64,000 bases of DNA from Mytilus galloprovincialis (lineage: Eukaryota > Mollusca > Bivalvia > Mytilida > Mytilidae). The translations under genes and the position numbers were made by a program. The DNA lies in NCBI RefSeq assembly GCF_965363235.1, contig NC_134838.1, positions 11,688,441 through 11,752,440 on the forward strand, given 5' to 3'. The notes under the pieces were generated by a model. That model searched no databases, was not told where the DNA came from, and was given only the letters and a program-made list of their open reading frames with translations. Shown in pieces: positions 44,301 to 55,990 of this stretch (positions are counted from its first letter, which is position 1; each line of letters begins with the position of its first letter).

Positions 44301-45680
44301 CCATTATGTATTTTCATCTGTTAGTCTGTACATTGGTCCCTCCGGTTTCTGGTTTAAATGTTTGTTTATTTAGTATCCATTATGTTATAGTCACTATACA
44401 TCAACTTGAAACTTATAAAACATAATCATGAGTATGTGAGCTTTTTAAAATATATACTAAATTAGGCATTTTTACCTAAATTTTGTTGTTCACTGAACAT
44501 GGAAACGTTAATTGAGTGTCAGTGGTGCATTGTGAATTTGTGACCTATGTATACTTTCAATGTTTTTACTTTAATCTGTGGATAATCTGTTCTTTAATTA
44601 CAAAATAAAAATCAAATCTTAAGTATTAACTGATATGACTATCCCTTTGTAATAGTACTGTACCTTCAAGGTAAAATTATTATAAGAAGTTGGAACCGTC
44701 ATATATGTTAAATATAATACCAGATTACTTGACTGATTTCTGCTCCCTTAATGCCCAATCGTATATAACATCTAAATGTATATTCTATTTCAATATTTTA
44801 ACCAATATTATGATATCTATTGTTGATTAACTTTATGTCTCTTAATTAGAAGTAGTGGTTTGATCAAATCTTTGCTATCCAAGGGTTACAATCCAGTCCC
44901 CTTCTCTCTACCCTTGACAGATCTTTTATTTACTTTGAACTTCCTTATTAGAGAATTCTAAGTTTCAGGTCTTTATACAAGGTCTGCCTGTGCCATATTA
45001 ACTGACTATAAATGGTTATTCCCTAGATTAAACCAGAGCAGCCTGCTTACCATCCTGATACATTTTGTTCATTTCAAACACTAAATTTACTACTTAAGAT
45101 CGGTGATTCTTTTTGGCCACTCTGGTTTTCCTGAACCAATGAAAACTGGTGGCAATAAAATAGAACAATATAGTGTTGAAAGTGGTGTTAAACACCAGTC
45201 AATCAATCAATCAATCAAACACTAACTCATATCATTAAAAATTTTGTATTATATTCAAATTTTTGATTTTTATTTTATTCAACTTCCTGTTGATTTATCT
45301 TGTTTATGCTTATTGCTTAGATACATTTTCTGTTTACATTCATGTAAACAACAAATATGTTTACACATACTAAACTAATACTTATGTTTATATTTTATAA
45401 AGCATTATTTCTTTGACCCGCAGCTTGACTCAGATTTTGTATTTAATCATGTTAAATTGTTGTTTATGTTGTATATCCTGCCTTTGTCAGTCTGATTGGA
45501 ATCTGTGCTGTTTTTATGCCAACACCAATAATTATAGAGAAACTGACAGGAAACACTAAGCTTAATGTTGGAAATCATCCATTTATTGAACTTATCATTG
45601 GTTACTGCAAGGATGGACACAGGTTTTCACAGAATATTTTAGATTTATAATTATATGTTGTAGTTTCTCATAACGTTGTC
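41357..45680. other. intron-like region with scattered repeats
   Basis: No exon was recognised. Repeat pieces: 41755-41885 (GTTGTTGACCCATTGGTGG, GTCGTCTCTTTGACACATTC), 42868-42975 (the 5690 family end, GAGAGTTGTCTCATTGGCAC) and 45080-45216 (a SINE-like tail, GTGTTAAACACCAG then (TCAA)n). The 100-codon frame starting at 42924 begins inside a repeat and has no similarity that I recognise. Confidence 0.5.
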
Positions 45681-45689
45681 AGTGATAGA

Positions 45690-46000
45690 ACTCTTTCAAC
45701 CATTAAGATCTTTCATTCAACCATAAGAAATTGAATTCAAAAATATTTTTTTCAACCATTGAGTAATTTTATTCGACCATTGAAAAAGTCATACATGTAC
45801 TTTGACCATTGAAGAAATCTGGAGAAGCCATTTATTCAACCATTGAAGTCATTCTTTCAATTATTGAAGAAACCGTTCATTCCACCATTGAAGAAGTAAT
45901 TATTATTTCAGCCAATGAAGAAGTAATTATTATTTCAGCCATTGAAGAAGCCATTCATTTAACCATTGAAAAAGCCTTCCCAGCAACTTTTAATTCAACT
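45690..46000 (+). repeat. degenerate 30-bp minisatellite (TTCAACCATTGAAGAA)
   Basis: About ten diverged units carry TTCAACCATTGAAGAA-like cores spaced near 30 bp. The clearest adjacent pair is AATTATTATTTCAGCCA(A/T)T then GAAGAAG. The period is a multiple of three, so the frame 45809-46024 is open and reads as a ten-residue repeat (STIEEVIIIS). It is more likely a repeat by-product than a gene. Confidence 0.75.
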
Positions 46001-46024
46001 GATTCAATTGTGCATATAAATTGA

Positions 46025-49000
46025 GATATTATATGTTGTTTTTCAAAAATTTACTCCTTTTCAAGACTATAGTTTTATGATATAAATGCCTGAAAGAAAA
46101 TTATGAAAAATTGGTTTTATGAAGCTAAATTGCACTTGCAGATATAAATATTTTTTTATCAGTTGCATCACATCAGAAAGTTTTCCTCATGCCATGATCA
46201 TGCTTGTTTTCTACTGTAGTTATCTAAAGAGTTTGGGTTGATCAGCATGCATCAGATTGTCTTAATTGATTAGTATGTAATCCATTTGTGATGTAACATA
46301 TAAATGTATATGACCTATATATATGTAACATCTATTTTGAGAGGTATTTTATTTCCTTTCATTAGAGGCAGGATTATTTATTGGAACTTCAGAGGGAGAT
46401 ATATATATATAGTAAACATGATAGTTGCTGCTGTTGAGGTTCAAGATCTCACACCTTTAAGATGTTTCTGCCTCATGCCTACGCGAGGAAAGACCTTATT
46501 GTTTTTCTTATGTTTTTTTTTCTTTTCTCTTTTTCTTTTTTTCCTTCCAACATTTATTTGACATGCCTGCCTCTTGTTTCTGTTGAAGTTATGAAGACCA
46601 AATATGGACCATCGATAGACCTCATCATGCAGTAATTTCTTGTTTTGGCAGTACTTTTGGTTCATTTTTGTTTCATCTTCTCTTTGACATTTGTATTAGA
46701 TTCTTGATTTTCGAATATTTTGGCCTTGATCGTAACTGAAGAGACATTATTGTACTTCTAGTGCTATAAACTTGGTTCCATTAATGTTATATAATATATT
46801 TAATATATATCTTTGGTCTGACTTCAAGACAACTTTTATCTTTCCAGTCTATAAAAAATAACCATAAAAGAGATACTGCTAGTCATGCAACTCTTCTGGT
46901 ATAATTGTTTTCATTAGTTCATTCAAGTCAAAAATAACAATAGGGTTACATACAGCTTTTTTAAAGCAACTTTTTCATATGAAAAGATTCAAAACATTTT
47001 TATCAAGGTAAAAATTACCTTCATATACTACACGTACTAAATATTCTTGGAAATTTTTTGTAGATCTTTTCAACATCTTAAAATGTGTCTTTATAAAACA
47101 ATTTAATAAATAACTTCCCTTGTTTTCTATTGTAGAAATTTAGAAACAATTTTAAGCTGTTGTTGCTTTAAAAATATTGAACTTGACTTTCAATTCAATA
47201 AACAATACAAAATGAAATAGAAGATGCTAAATATTCAATTAATTTATTCTATAGAAATGTTCTTATCCAATGTACTACAATATCACAGTAAAGGCTGGAT
47301 TTGAAATTATGAGAATCTGTCATTTTAAGATCAGAAGTCACTTGGAATAAAGAAAAATAGATAAGAGTACAGTCTTATACAACTTTATTATATTGCTCAC
47401 TTCAAAGTCTTAATTGAAAAGCTAAGAAAATGTTCAGATTGTATTTCAAAGATGCTCTGGGGTGGAAATTGACAAGTCTAGACTAAGGCAGCCTGGCTAT
47501 GATAACTGTAATTGAATCGAAAATTAACAATTGCTGTTCCATTAGGGATTATTTCTATAACTGTAGAAGTCATACTTAACATCGTTTTATTTGGATTTAA
47601 ATTGGTATGAATGGCATTAGAAAAGTTATAGATCTTCAAAATATTGACAGATTGTGACTCATTGAAATACTGAGTAATTCGTCTGTTTCATGCAATTGTC
47701 TATTCCAAGATCCACAATTATTTCTTCTTTTTTAATGTTATTTTCAAACATTTTTATAGAAAGATGAGTATTTGTAAATGTTATGTTGTCACCAAGGAAA
47801 GTGAGAGGAGGAAATTCTGTTAAGGGATTCTGATTACGTTTTGTCACATGTCGGTGACACTATATCTAAACAGAAACTATAATCGTGTAACAAAATGACG
47901 TGTTTTGAAGTAATATTTCAAGATAAGTATTGGATAACAAAACAATGTAATTATGAGAATAAAGAAGTGTTCTAACAAACATGTTTTGTCAATAGTTTCT
48001 ACTTAAGTTATTGTCAGGAAGTTTTCGTCTAGACTGAACAGTTGGTCAGCATTAGTACCATATGTTTATATTATTGTTTACTGAATGCATAATTTCTGTT
48101 TGTACTCATGCATTTGGATGTTTGTTTCTTATGATATAAGTTTAACACAACAGCAGCTGGTTGGTTGTAAAAGACATGTAATAACAGAAGTAGGACAGTG
48201 AACTCTGTACAAATTGCTGTTAAAAGTTTTCTACAACGTTGTTGGGATTGTCTACTATCCCTTCACATTGTCTGTTTTGACAGATGAACTCCTGTTCTAG
48301 AAGTAGTAGTGTCTAATTATCTTTTGTCTACTAGAATTGAACCTGTTATAAGGCTTGTTTCAAAGAAAATTGATTGGGCTTCTGGTCAATGGCCATATAC
48401 TGACAAGTGTGCAGGTACTATTTTGACTGCCCGGTTGTCTGTAACAATATATTATATTGAAGTGATATTTTTTACATACAGGTATTTTTGTCCCAAAAAA
48501 TATTTCTTGTTCTAATCTGGCCTTCAACTTTGTAAATATTTCATCAAGAATATAGTCTCAGCAATGATTTCATTATAAATACAATGAACAAAATGAATGA
48601 TGGGGAATTCTGGAGAAAATGGTTTTATTGATTTAAAAGAGGAAAGTAAATCCTAACTTAATTATCAAAATCTTAAAAGTTTCTTGCTCAACCTTCATAA
48701 AATACTTTTGTTGAACCTACGTTTGACTTTATTAAATTCTTATGTAATATTATCCAATAAAAATATATTCAACTTTAAAAATGACATTAAAATTGATTTT
48801 AATCTAATAGTATATCTAGTGGAATTGACTAATAGTTTTAGATTTTCTGGTTGTATTGATTTGAAGGACATCAGCTGTTTATCTGATATTGTAAGGATTC
48901 TATTGGATTATACTTGTCACAAAACTTCAAGTCCTTTATAATTGTTCAATGTTTTGAGAAGACAATTAGGGAGGAGGTGGAATAAATAAAATTTATATAT

Positions 49001-49290
49001 ACATGTATTGTATGTAGGACAAGTCAAAAAGGGTTTAATTCATTTACACAAATTGGGAAGTCTAATAATTGAAAAACCAATTAATATTTATAGATTATCC
49101 ATGGTTGAGATGTAACAGAGAAACATCCTTGAGTTTGAAAGACTATAGATAGCCTATTTAACACTATTTTGCCTATGATGTCGTTTATGTTAACATTGAC
49201 AGCGTCACATGTGCTCTTAGGAAAATTTCTATCTCAAGCAAGAAGCATATGAAAAATTATCACAAAAAAGTTTGAATGAAGTTTTTGCAA
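46025..49290. other. intron-like region, nothing recognised
   Basis: AT-rich sequence, with a pyrimidine-rich run near 46500-46555. Frames of 62-85 codons (for example 48309-48515 and 48684-48941) lack convincing splice signals or similarity. Confidence 0.45.
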
Positions 49291-49297
49291 AATTATA

Positions 49298-49627
49298 GAT
49301 TATTATTGGTCATCTTAGGGACGACATCAAAAGATCGATGTAGGATAAAAAACTTAAATCAAATAGTTTGGGGGTGGGGGGTTAAAATTCTGCAAGTTTT
49401 GTATATCTAAAATCGATTTTTACATATATCCCTATTGGTAAATCAATTTTTCCCAACTTAAGTTAAGAGGGGGGGTGGGGGGTCAGTGAAAAAACTATGT
49501 GAATTAAGTTTTTTATCCTACATTGAACTTTTGATGTCGTCCCTTACTGAGATTAATTTTTCTCTTGAGCCTATAAGGCGAAAGAGAGAAAAACAATCAA
49601 GTTGAGATGACCAATGATAATCTTTTA
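49298..49627. mobile_element. nested inverted-repeat elements (MITE in MITE)
   Basis: The inner element is 49318-49543, with long inverted ends (GGGACGACATCAAAAG ... CTTTTGATGTCGTCCC; about 40 bp with mismatches) and TTA on both sides. Its interior contains GGGGGTGGGG tracts. The outer inverted pair is GATTATTATTGGTCATC at 49298 and GATGACCAATGATAATC at 49607-49623. The inner element appears to have inserted into the left part of a second palindromic repeat. No ORF. Confidence 0.8.
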
Positions 49628-49892
49628 GTTATTTTGCCTATTACAACAGTAAAATTTACAGGAAATTATCAGTAAAATCAAACAAAAATTTCGTAAAATA
49701 GTGATAATCATTGATATTCATGAGACACCAACTTTTGCAAATTAAGGTGACTTATACTCTGAAGCGGGTTATTTTTGCGGTTGTAAAATTTCACGATTTT
49801 CATGTAATAAGGTAAACAAAATATTTTGGCGGATATCGTCTTATATCAATACCTTTGCATGTACATTTTTAAATTGGCAGAATTCATTTTTT

Positions 49893-50473
49893 GCCCGAAG
49901 GCTAAAAATAGAACATAGGCGTAAAATGCAGTTTTTGGCTTTTAACTCTAAAACCAAAGCATTTAGAGCAAATCTGAAATGGGGTAAAATTGTTTATCAG
50001 GTCAAGATCTATCTGCACTGAAATTTTCAAATGAATTGGACAACCCGTTGTTGGGTTGCTGCCCCTGAATTGGTAATTTTAAGGAAATTTTGCTGTATTT
50101 GGTTAATATCTTGAATATTATTATAGATAGAGATAAACTGTAAACAGCAATAATGTTCGGCAAAGTAAGATTTACAAATAAGTCAATGTGAACAAAATGG
50201 TAAGTTGACCCCTTTAGGAGTTATTGCCCTTTATAGTCAATTTTTAACAATTTTCATAAAATTTGTAAATTTTTATTAAAATTTTCCACTGAAACTACTG
50301 GCCCAAGTTCATTATTGGATAATTGTAAGCAGCAAGACTGTTTAGTAAAGTAAGATGTACAAACACATCACCATCACCAAAACACAATTTTGTCATGAAT
50401 CCATCTGCTTCCTTTGTTTAATATTCACATAGACCAAGGTGAGCAACACCGGCTCTTTAGAGCCTCTAGTTTT
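49893..50473 (-). mobile_element. truncated third copy of the 11128-12405 element
   Basis: Minus-strand copy. The element's left end is at 50473 (GGCTCTTTAGAGCCTCTAGT on the plus strand). The interior has GAACATAGGCGTAAAATGCA, GGACAACCCGTTGTTGGGTT and AGTTATTGCCCTTTATAGTC. It stops near 49893, before the terminal hairpin region, and holds only one internal unit. Confidence 0.8.
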
Positions 50474-50479
50474 CTATCC

Positions 50480-51570
50480 ACGAAAATAAGCGAAAATTTA
50501 CACTCTGCCAAAAAATAACCTGCTATAAGGTATTACCTTCATTTATCTTCATTTTGTGCATAGATATTGAATAGTTACCATTAAGTTTTGGTAAATGGTT
50601 GTCAACCATTGGTTGATCACATTAACCATCATTTATTAAGATTTGAATATAAAAACAGATATAAATGAATAACAGAAAAGGGCTGGGAAGGGATAAGCTT
50701 CTTTTTTTATATGAACCAATCATGTTGCTCAGAATATTAATTATTTTTTGCTGAAATTACATATATTTGCACAGCATTTTGGTATTATCAGAATTGATGT
50801 TTAATATCAGATGAAAAAAGTTTTTATTCAAATAAACATTCTGTTTGAAAAGGAGCATTATAGAGCAACAGTTGATGTCTTTGGCTGTGCATGAGAATCC
50901 TACTAGACTTATATGTCAAACTCAAGTACCATAATTATACACCAGCTGGTATTATATAGATTGAGGGATTACTATTTGCCTTGGCCTTAATAAAGGGGTT
51001 ATATTTCCTTTAATAACCCAGAAGTAGGATCATTAGATGAATTACCAACTCAATAATCATTGATGGAAGGCTCAATCAAATCTGTATGGGTATTAAGACT
51101 GCAGGATGTTCAAGTTATATACAGTAATAATGCAAATTACTCTGTATTGTGTAAGAGACATTAAAGGATAAAAATTAAGTTATGATTTGGAAAGGAAGGC
51201 ATTGTCGTCTAGACTTTGTAAGTAATGAAGGCAGAAATGTTCCCTCATAACCAGTAATTGGTCATTTTGTTCAAAAGGTCAAACTAACATAGATTGTTAT
51301 ACATTTCTATTATCAGATTTTAATGGCAGAAAGTATGTCATAATAATGGTGCAGTTGACAGCATCTATGTCTTTATTCTTTTATGATATGGTGGACTGTT
51401 CAATAACATCTTTAAAAGCCATTTTAGCCTTCAGATTGAACAGTTTAAACTGTTAAGAGTACCTGGTATAGGTCTGGTATGGTTTTGACATTAACACTTT
51501 TTGATATATGTTCTCCTATTTATTTGTATTGTAGTCCTGTAATATTATATGTTGTCACTTTAATGTTATA
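50480..51570. other. intron-like region, nothing recognised
   Basis: No exon or repeat signal that I can support. Confidence 0.45.
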
Positions 51571-51571
51571 T

Positions 51572-52153
51572 TTAAAGTCATAAGAAACGAGTGACCAGTG
51601 AAAAATAACGTTCTTCCAATTCTTACACCAATGCATATAAACATCATAAACTTAGTCTTCGGTGCACGAATTTATCATTTTTTTCGTGTAAATTTCGTAC
51701 AATCGTCAATTATTTTTTTTTCAATCGGTCAGTGTTATTATAAAAATATGGCAGGTAATTAATGTTCGTGTTTTGAAGCCGAAGTTTAACGATTGTCACC
51801 TGTTTGTCAACAATAAACAAAAAATCAACAAAAAAGCATGGAAATTGAGCATGTGTTTAACATGTAAATTCAGATAATAGTTTATTTTAAGGACATCCAT
51901 GCGTATTGTGGTCACCAGATTTTTACACGATGGGTCACATTGAGGTCACTTTGCATACGGAAAATATGTCGGGGGAATTCCTTCCTGGAAGGAAGCAATT
52001 AAAATAAGGTAAACTTCTTCTAAATTTGAATAAATTAAAGAATTTTCTTCAGTAAAAAGTATATGTACATAAGTTTTATAATGAAAACTATCCATTGAGT
52101 TATAAAAAAACATGCATTATTTTATTTTGATTTGAGGTTTCTTATGACTTTAA
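51572..52153 (-). mobile_element. TTAA-flanked inverted-repeat element, copy 2
   Basis: Ends TTAAAGTCATAAGAAAC and GTTTCTTATGACTTTAA, inverse to copy 1 at 34239-34791. The interiors match along the whole length: CATGCGTATTGTGGTCACCA here corresponds to the complement of GTGATCACAATACGCATG in copy 1. It lies next to and probably inside a copy of another repeat that continues at 52175. Confidence 0.85.
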
Positions 52154-52174
52154 CATTGCCATTAAAGTTTAAGG

Positions 52175-52330
52175 TTTGGCAAGCTACAAAACCATGTTCA
52201 ACCCATCATTTTTTTCTTTAAAAATGTCCTGTACCAATTCAGGAATATGGCCATTTTTATATTATAGTTGTTTCTGTGTGTGTTACAATTTAGCGTTGTG
52301 TCGTTTGTTTTCTCTTATATTTGAGTGTGA
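52175..52330 (-). repeat. minus-strand copy of the 38780-39040 repeat
   Basis: AATGTCCTGTACCAATTCAG, ATGGCCATTTTTATATTATA and TCTGTGTGTGTTACAATTTA are the reverse complement of the segment around 38900-38980. Confidence 0.7.
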
Positions 52331-52951
52331 ATTCACATTACTGTAAGAAGTGTCACAGTGCTTTTTTATCCCAATGAGCAAGTGTTACTGACAATTTACT
52401 TTGAGATGGCCCTAGTTTATTTTACAGACTCATTATATTTTAATGTTATGCCTTTCAATATTTCTACAGGGTTGAAATAAGAAAATGGCTAAGTTACTTG
52501 ATTGTCAGAAATAATGTATGCTTTTTTTAGCTCATCTGGTCCAATTGTCCAAGTTAATTGTAAATTGACCACTCTTTAAGTTGATTTAATCATTTAGAAT
52601 ACTTGACTGTACAGTACATGTATATTGTATACAATTTGCATTGGTTGAAATCAAGTAGGCAATTCACCTTAAATTGAATCTACACAAACATTTCACTGTC
52701 TGTCCACTTTTAAAAAAGCATTGTGCCAAGCATTGAAACCCAAATAATGAACACAATGAATATGAAACTGGCCTTTCGGAGGCCAAACCTTCATTATGAT
52801 ATTTTGGGTCTTTGGTTGTAAACAAAAAGCAATTAAGTTTCTATTCAGTGTCTCATTAAAAACCTAATGATGCAGGATGGAGGATCTTTAGCTTATTGAT
52901 TTAATGAGTTTTAACTAGCTTTACATTAATTGATTCTTGTCAGCATGTCTT

Positions 52952-53165
52952 AAGGACATTATAGATTAACCTATATGACATCATATCACATATTAAACTT
53001 AGTGCAGAAAGATAACTTTGTATGAAAGTTAGTGTACATATGTATGCTTTTGATGTCATAATTAGGACATTATAGATTAACCTATATGACATCATATATT
53101 TTACATATTAAACTTAGTGCAGAAAGATGACTTTGTAAGAGAGTGAGTGTTATGCTTTTGATGTG
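52952..53165 (+). repeat. tandem duplication, two ~110-bp units
   Basis: AGGACATTATAGATTAACCT ATATGACATCATAT and ATTAAACTTAGTGCAGAAAG occur at about 52953 and again at about 53066, each followed by ATGCTTTTGATGT. Only a few substitutions and small gaps separate the units, so the duplication is recent. Confidence 0.9.
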
Positions 53166-53514
53166 GTCAGGAAAAACAATTTTAACCCACAAATGTCCGT
53201 CCTCCTTTTGTATTGATTACAGTTTATTAGATTAAACACTCTAACAGTCAGTAAGTTGTACAAAAGACATGATGAACATGCAGTTATTAGTTATAATCTT
53301 GCTATAGGTCAGTCAGTGTAGTAAGAATAAGGCCAAGTCAATGTAATAAGTTGTTTTAATGCACCCTTTCAAAACAGTTTTAGACATATTTTTAGGTCTT
53401 TAAAGTGCAGACAGGTTTAACCTTTATATTTTGGCTCTTATTGCATTTAAGCTCTCTAATGTTGTTTTACAAATTGTTGATCATGAGTGTATCTGAAAAA
53501 GATTTTAGGAACTG

Positions 53515-53720
53515 TGTTATGATTGGCAATGAGACAACTATCCACTAGAGAACTTTGGGATATCCTCAAAAGTCCTTGACAATGAGACCATTATCCTTCA
53601 GAGTCCAAATGATGTGCATGCTAAGAACTATTTAAGGTGATTATATGGCCCTCAACAATCAATAAAAGCCATACCATATAATCAGCTATTAAAGGTCTTG
53701 ACATGCCAAAATGTGAAATA
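53515..53720 (-). repeat. minus-strand copy of the 5690-6035 family
   Basis: TTATGATTGGCAATGAGACA ACTATCCACTAGAG is followed by GGCCCTCAACAATC and CATATAATCAGCTATTAAAG, the reverse of the canonical family order. Confidence 0.7.
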
Positions 53721-53724
53721 ATTC

Positions 53725-55125
53725 AAACAAGAACCAACAGCCTAATTTGTGACAAAACAGATATCATATTGAAGCAGCCCTTTTTTGTAAGGGTTTGTTT
53801 GTAAACATCCATTAGCCTATGAAAAGGTCATAGCATACTATTCTGTGTCAAGTGACATGCAATTAAATGAAGCAAAAGTAAAAGAAGAAAAATAGGCTCT
53901 GCTTAAGAAAATAAAAGAAGGCCATAGTTTATATGTAATTCATGTTGATACAAATATAGGAATTATATGAACTTTTTCTTTAAGCATGTATAAGAAATCA
54001 AATCTATTTTGTTTTTTTGTTCAACTTATATGTTACCCCTATGAGACTCCAAGCATATTTTCAAAAATGAATTGGAAAAAATACCCAATAGTCACAATTC
54101 TGCTTTTACATGCCTATAGGATATTCCAGGTAAAAATATGAAAATTGTCTTATACTGATAAGAATATTGTCTACATGTGCATGTATGCGTAAATCTTAAT
54201 GATAAGTAGAAATGACAATGACATATTCCCATTGATAAATAAAGGAGCATAAAGAATGGCATTATGATTATGCAATCTTTTGTTAAACATGCTGAAAAAG
54301 ATATTTTTTTATTTACTACATTAATTTCAGCAGTCAGAGTTTGATGAACTCCAGAAATCCACAAAATACTAATTTTAATTGAAATAAACCTGAATAAAAG
54401 ACAACAATTTGATTTGCTGGTGCATATGTAAACAATCTGTTATCTGTTATGTTTACATGGTGAATTCTATCAATAAGATATTTGTGAATGATGCTGTGGT
54501 ACAATCAGGGATCAATGCTATGGGATTGGCTGTGAAGTATCTGTTATTCTCATGAGGCAGGTTTTTATGAATGAAAATGTATTTTCCAAGACAAACAATA
54601 TAAGTGAGGTGGTAAATTTGATCAAAACAATTCTTCCTGAAGACTATCTAAATGGTACCTAGTGCATAATTGATTGCTTTCTGTGGCTGACTTTCATCTA
54701 ATCCATAGTTTAATATTCAAAAGTAACACTTTCTGTTTGTTATATAACTTGAATGTTAATGCCCTTATATTCTGTAACCTTGTACATATAAGGAGGTTTG
54801 TTGTAACCTTTTGGAAATATATAAAATGGTAATTCTATAATATTAAAAAATCACTAATCATTATACTGAAATCATATGTGTCATTGTATTGAATATGCTA
54901 CATTGTATTTTAGATATAACGTAAGAATTAATTCAATATAAAAATGCAAAATTTGAAATTAGAGTATTAATATATCAATTACACTTCATTTGCAAGGAAG
55001 AAAAGATCAAATTAAAGGTGAAACAATGGAAGAGAAAAATAAAGCAGATAATGCCAAAGTTCATTTAAATCTCTGTGATGCAGAAACAAGCATTTTACAC
55101 TTGAGAAAATGTTGACTTATATTTG
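53725..55125. other. intron-like region, nothing recognised
   Basis: No coding exon or repeat boundary could be supported. Confidence 0.45.
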
Positions 55126-55129
55126 GTGT

Positions 55130-55625
55130 ATGGAATGATTGGAAGGTCATGAAGGTGACAATGTCTGTCATCTTACCTTGACCTCATGTTCATGGTTTAT
55201 TAGTCAATGTTAAGTTTTCATGGTTCATTAGTCAATGCTTTAAGTTTTCATGGTCCATTAGTCAATGTTAAGTTTTCATGGTCCATTAGTCAATGTTAAG
55301 TTTTCATGGTCCATTAGTCAATGTTAAGTTTTCATGGTCCATTAGTCAATGTTAAGTTTTCATGGGTATATCAGTTCTCAGATGCTACATGTATTAGCAA
55401 TAGGTCAACTTTATTTGGAGTTAAATGATTGCATGGTGAACATGTTGTCTGTCATGGTTCATCTGACCTTGACCACATTTGTATGGTTCATTGGTCATTG
55501 TTTAATTTTTGTAATTTGGTAGGTTTCTAAAACACTAGTAGCAATAGGCTTGCTTATATTCTATGTACAGTTTGGTTGAAGGAAAATATCTGGTGGTGTT
55601 AATCCGACCTTGACCTTATCTACGT
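55130..55625 (-). mobile_element. partial inverse copy of the 147-bp-core element with a secondary 28-bp array
   Basis: TTACCTTGACCTCATGTTCA TGG and GCAATAGGTCAACTTTATTT are the reverse complement of the 147-bp core at 25600-26400. Inside it, about 55180-55364, the segment TCAATGTTAAGTTTTCATGG TCCATTAG (28 bp; one unit 30 bp) is repeated about six times. This is a secondary expansion not seen in the copies at 14362 and 25508. Confidence 0.8.
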
Positions 55626-55829
55626 AAGTCTTTATGTTCGTTGTTGATGTTTTGTATTTTGAATTCTGTTTCAGTTTATTTGATTTGATTTGTTCGTCAT
55701 TTCATCTTAATTACTTCATTTATATCAACTCCTTTAGTTATGTCAAACCATAAGCTTGGTATAATGACCAAAGTTTCCCTAAATTAAAGTTTGTGTAACA
55801 TGAAGTTGAGTGAAACTTAGTAAAACTTC

Positions 55830-55990
55830 CAAGTTCTAACAACAACAACAACCAACAACAACAATACTTTATTTTAAGAGGGTTACACAGTTAGCTATAA
55901 CTAATCTTCCCTGAGGCCCTCATCATGAGAAATCAAACAAAATGCAAACATATACATTGCATACTTTAGTATAAAAAGTCAAGTATGATA
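55830..55990. repeat. (CAA)n tract and adjoining repeat end
   Basis: The (CAA)n-rich run AACAACAACAACCAACAACA is followed by ACTTTATTTTAAGAGGGTTA and CCCTGAGGCCCTCATCATGA. It resembles the tail of a retroposed element read on the minus strand; the assignment is weak. Confidence 0.45.

Noticed and set aside
48309-48515. 68-codon plus-strand frame with WASGQWPYTDKCAG
   Set aside because: No family recognised, no good acceptor, and its single donor-like GT is weak; not enough to call an exon.
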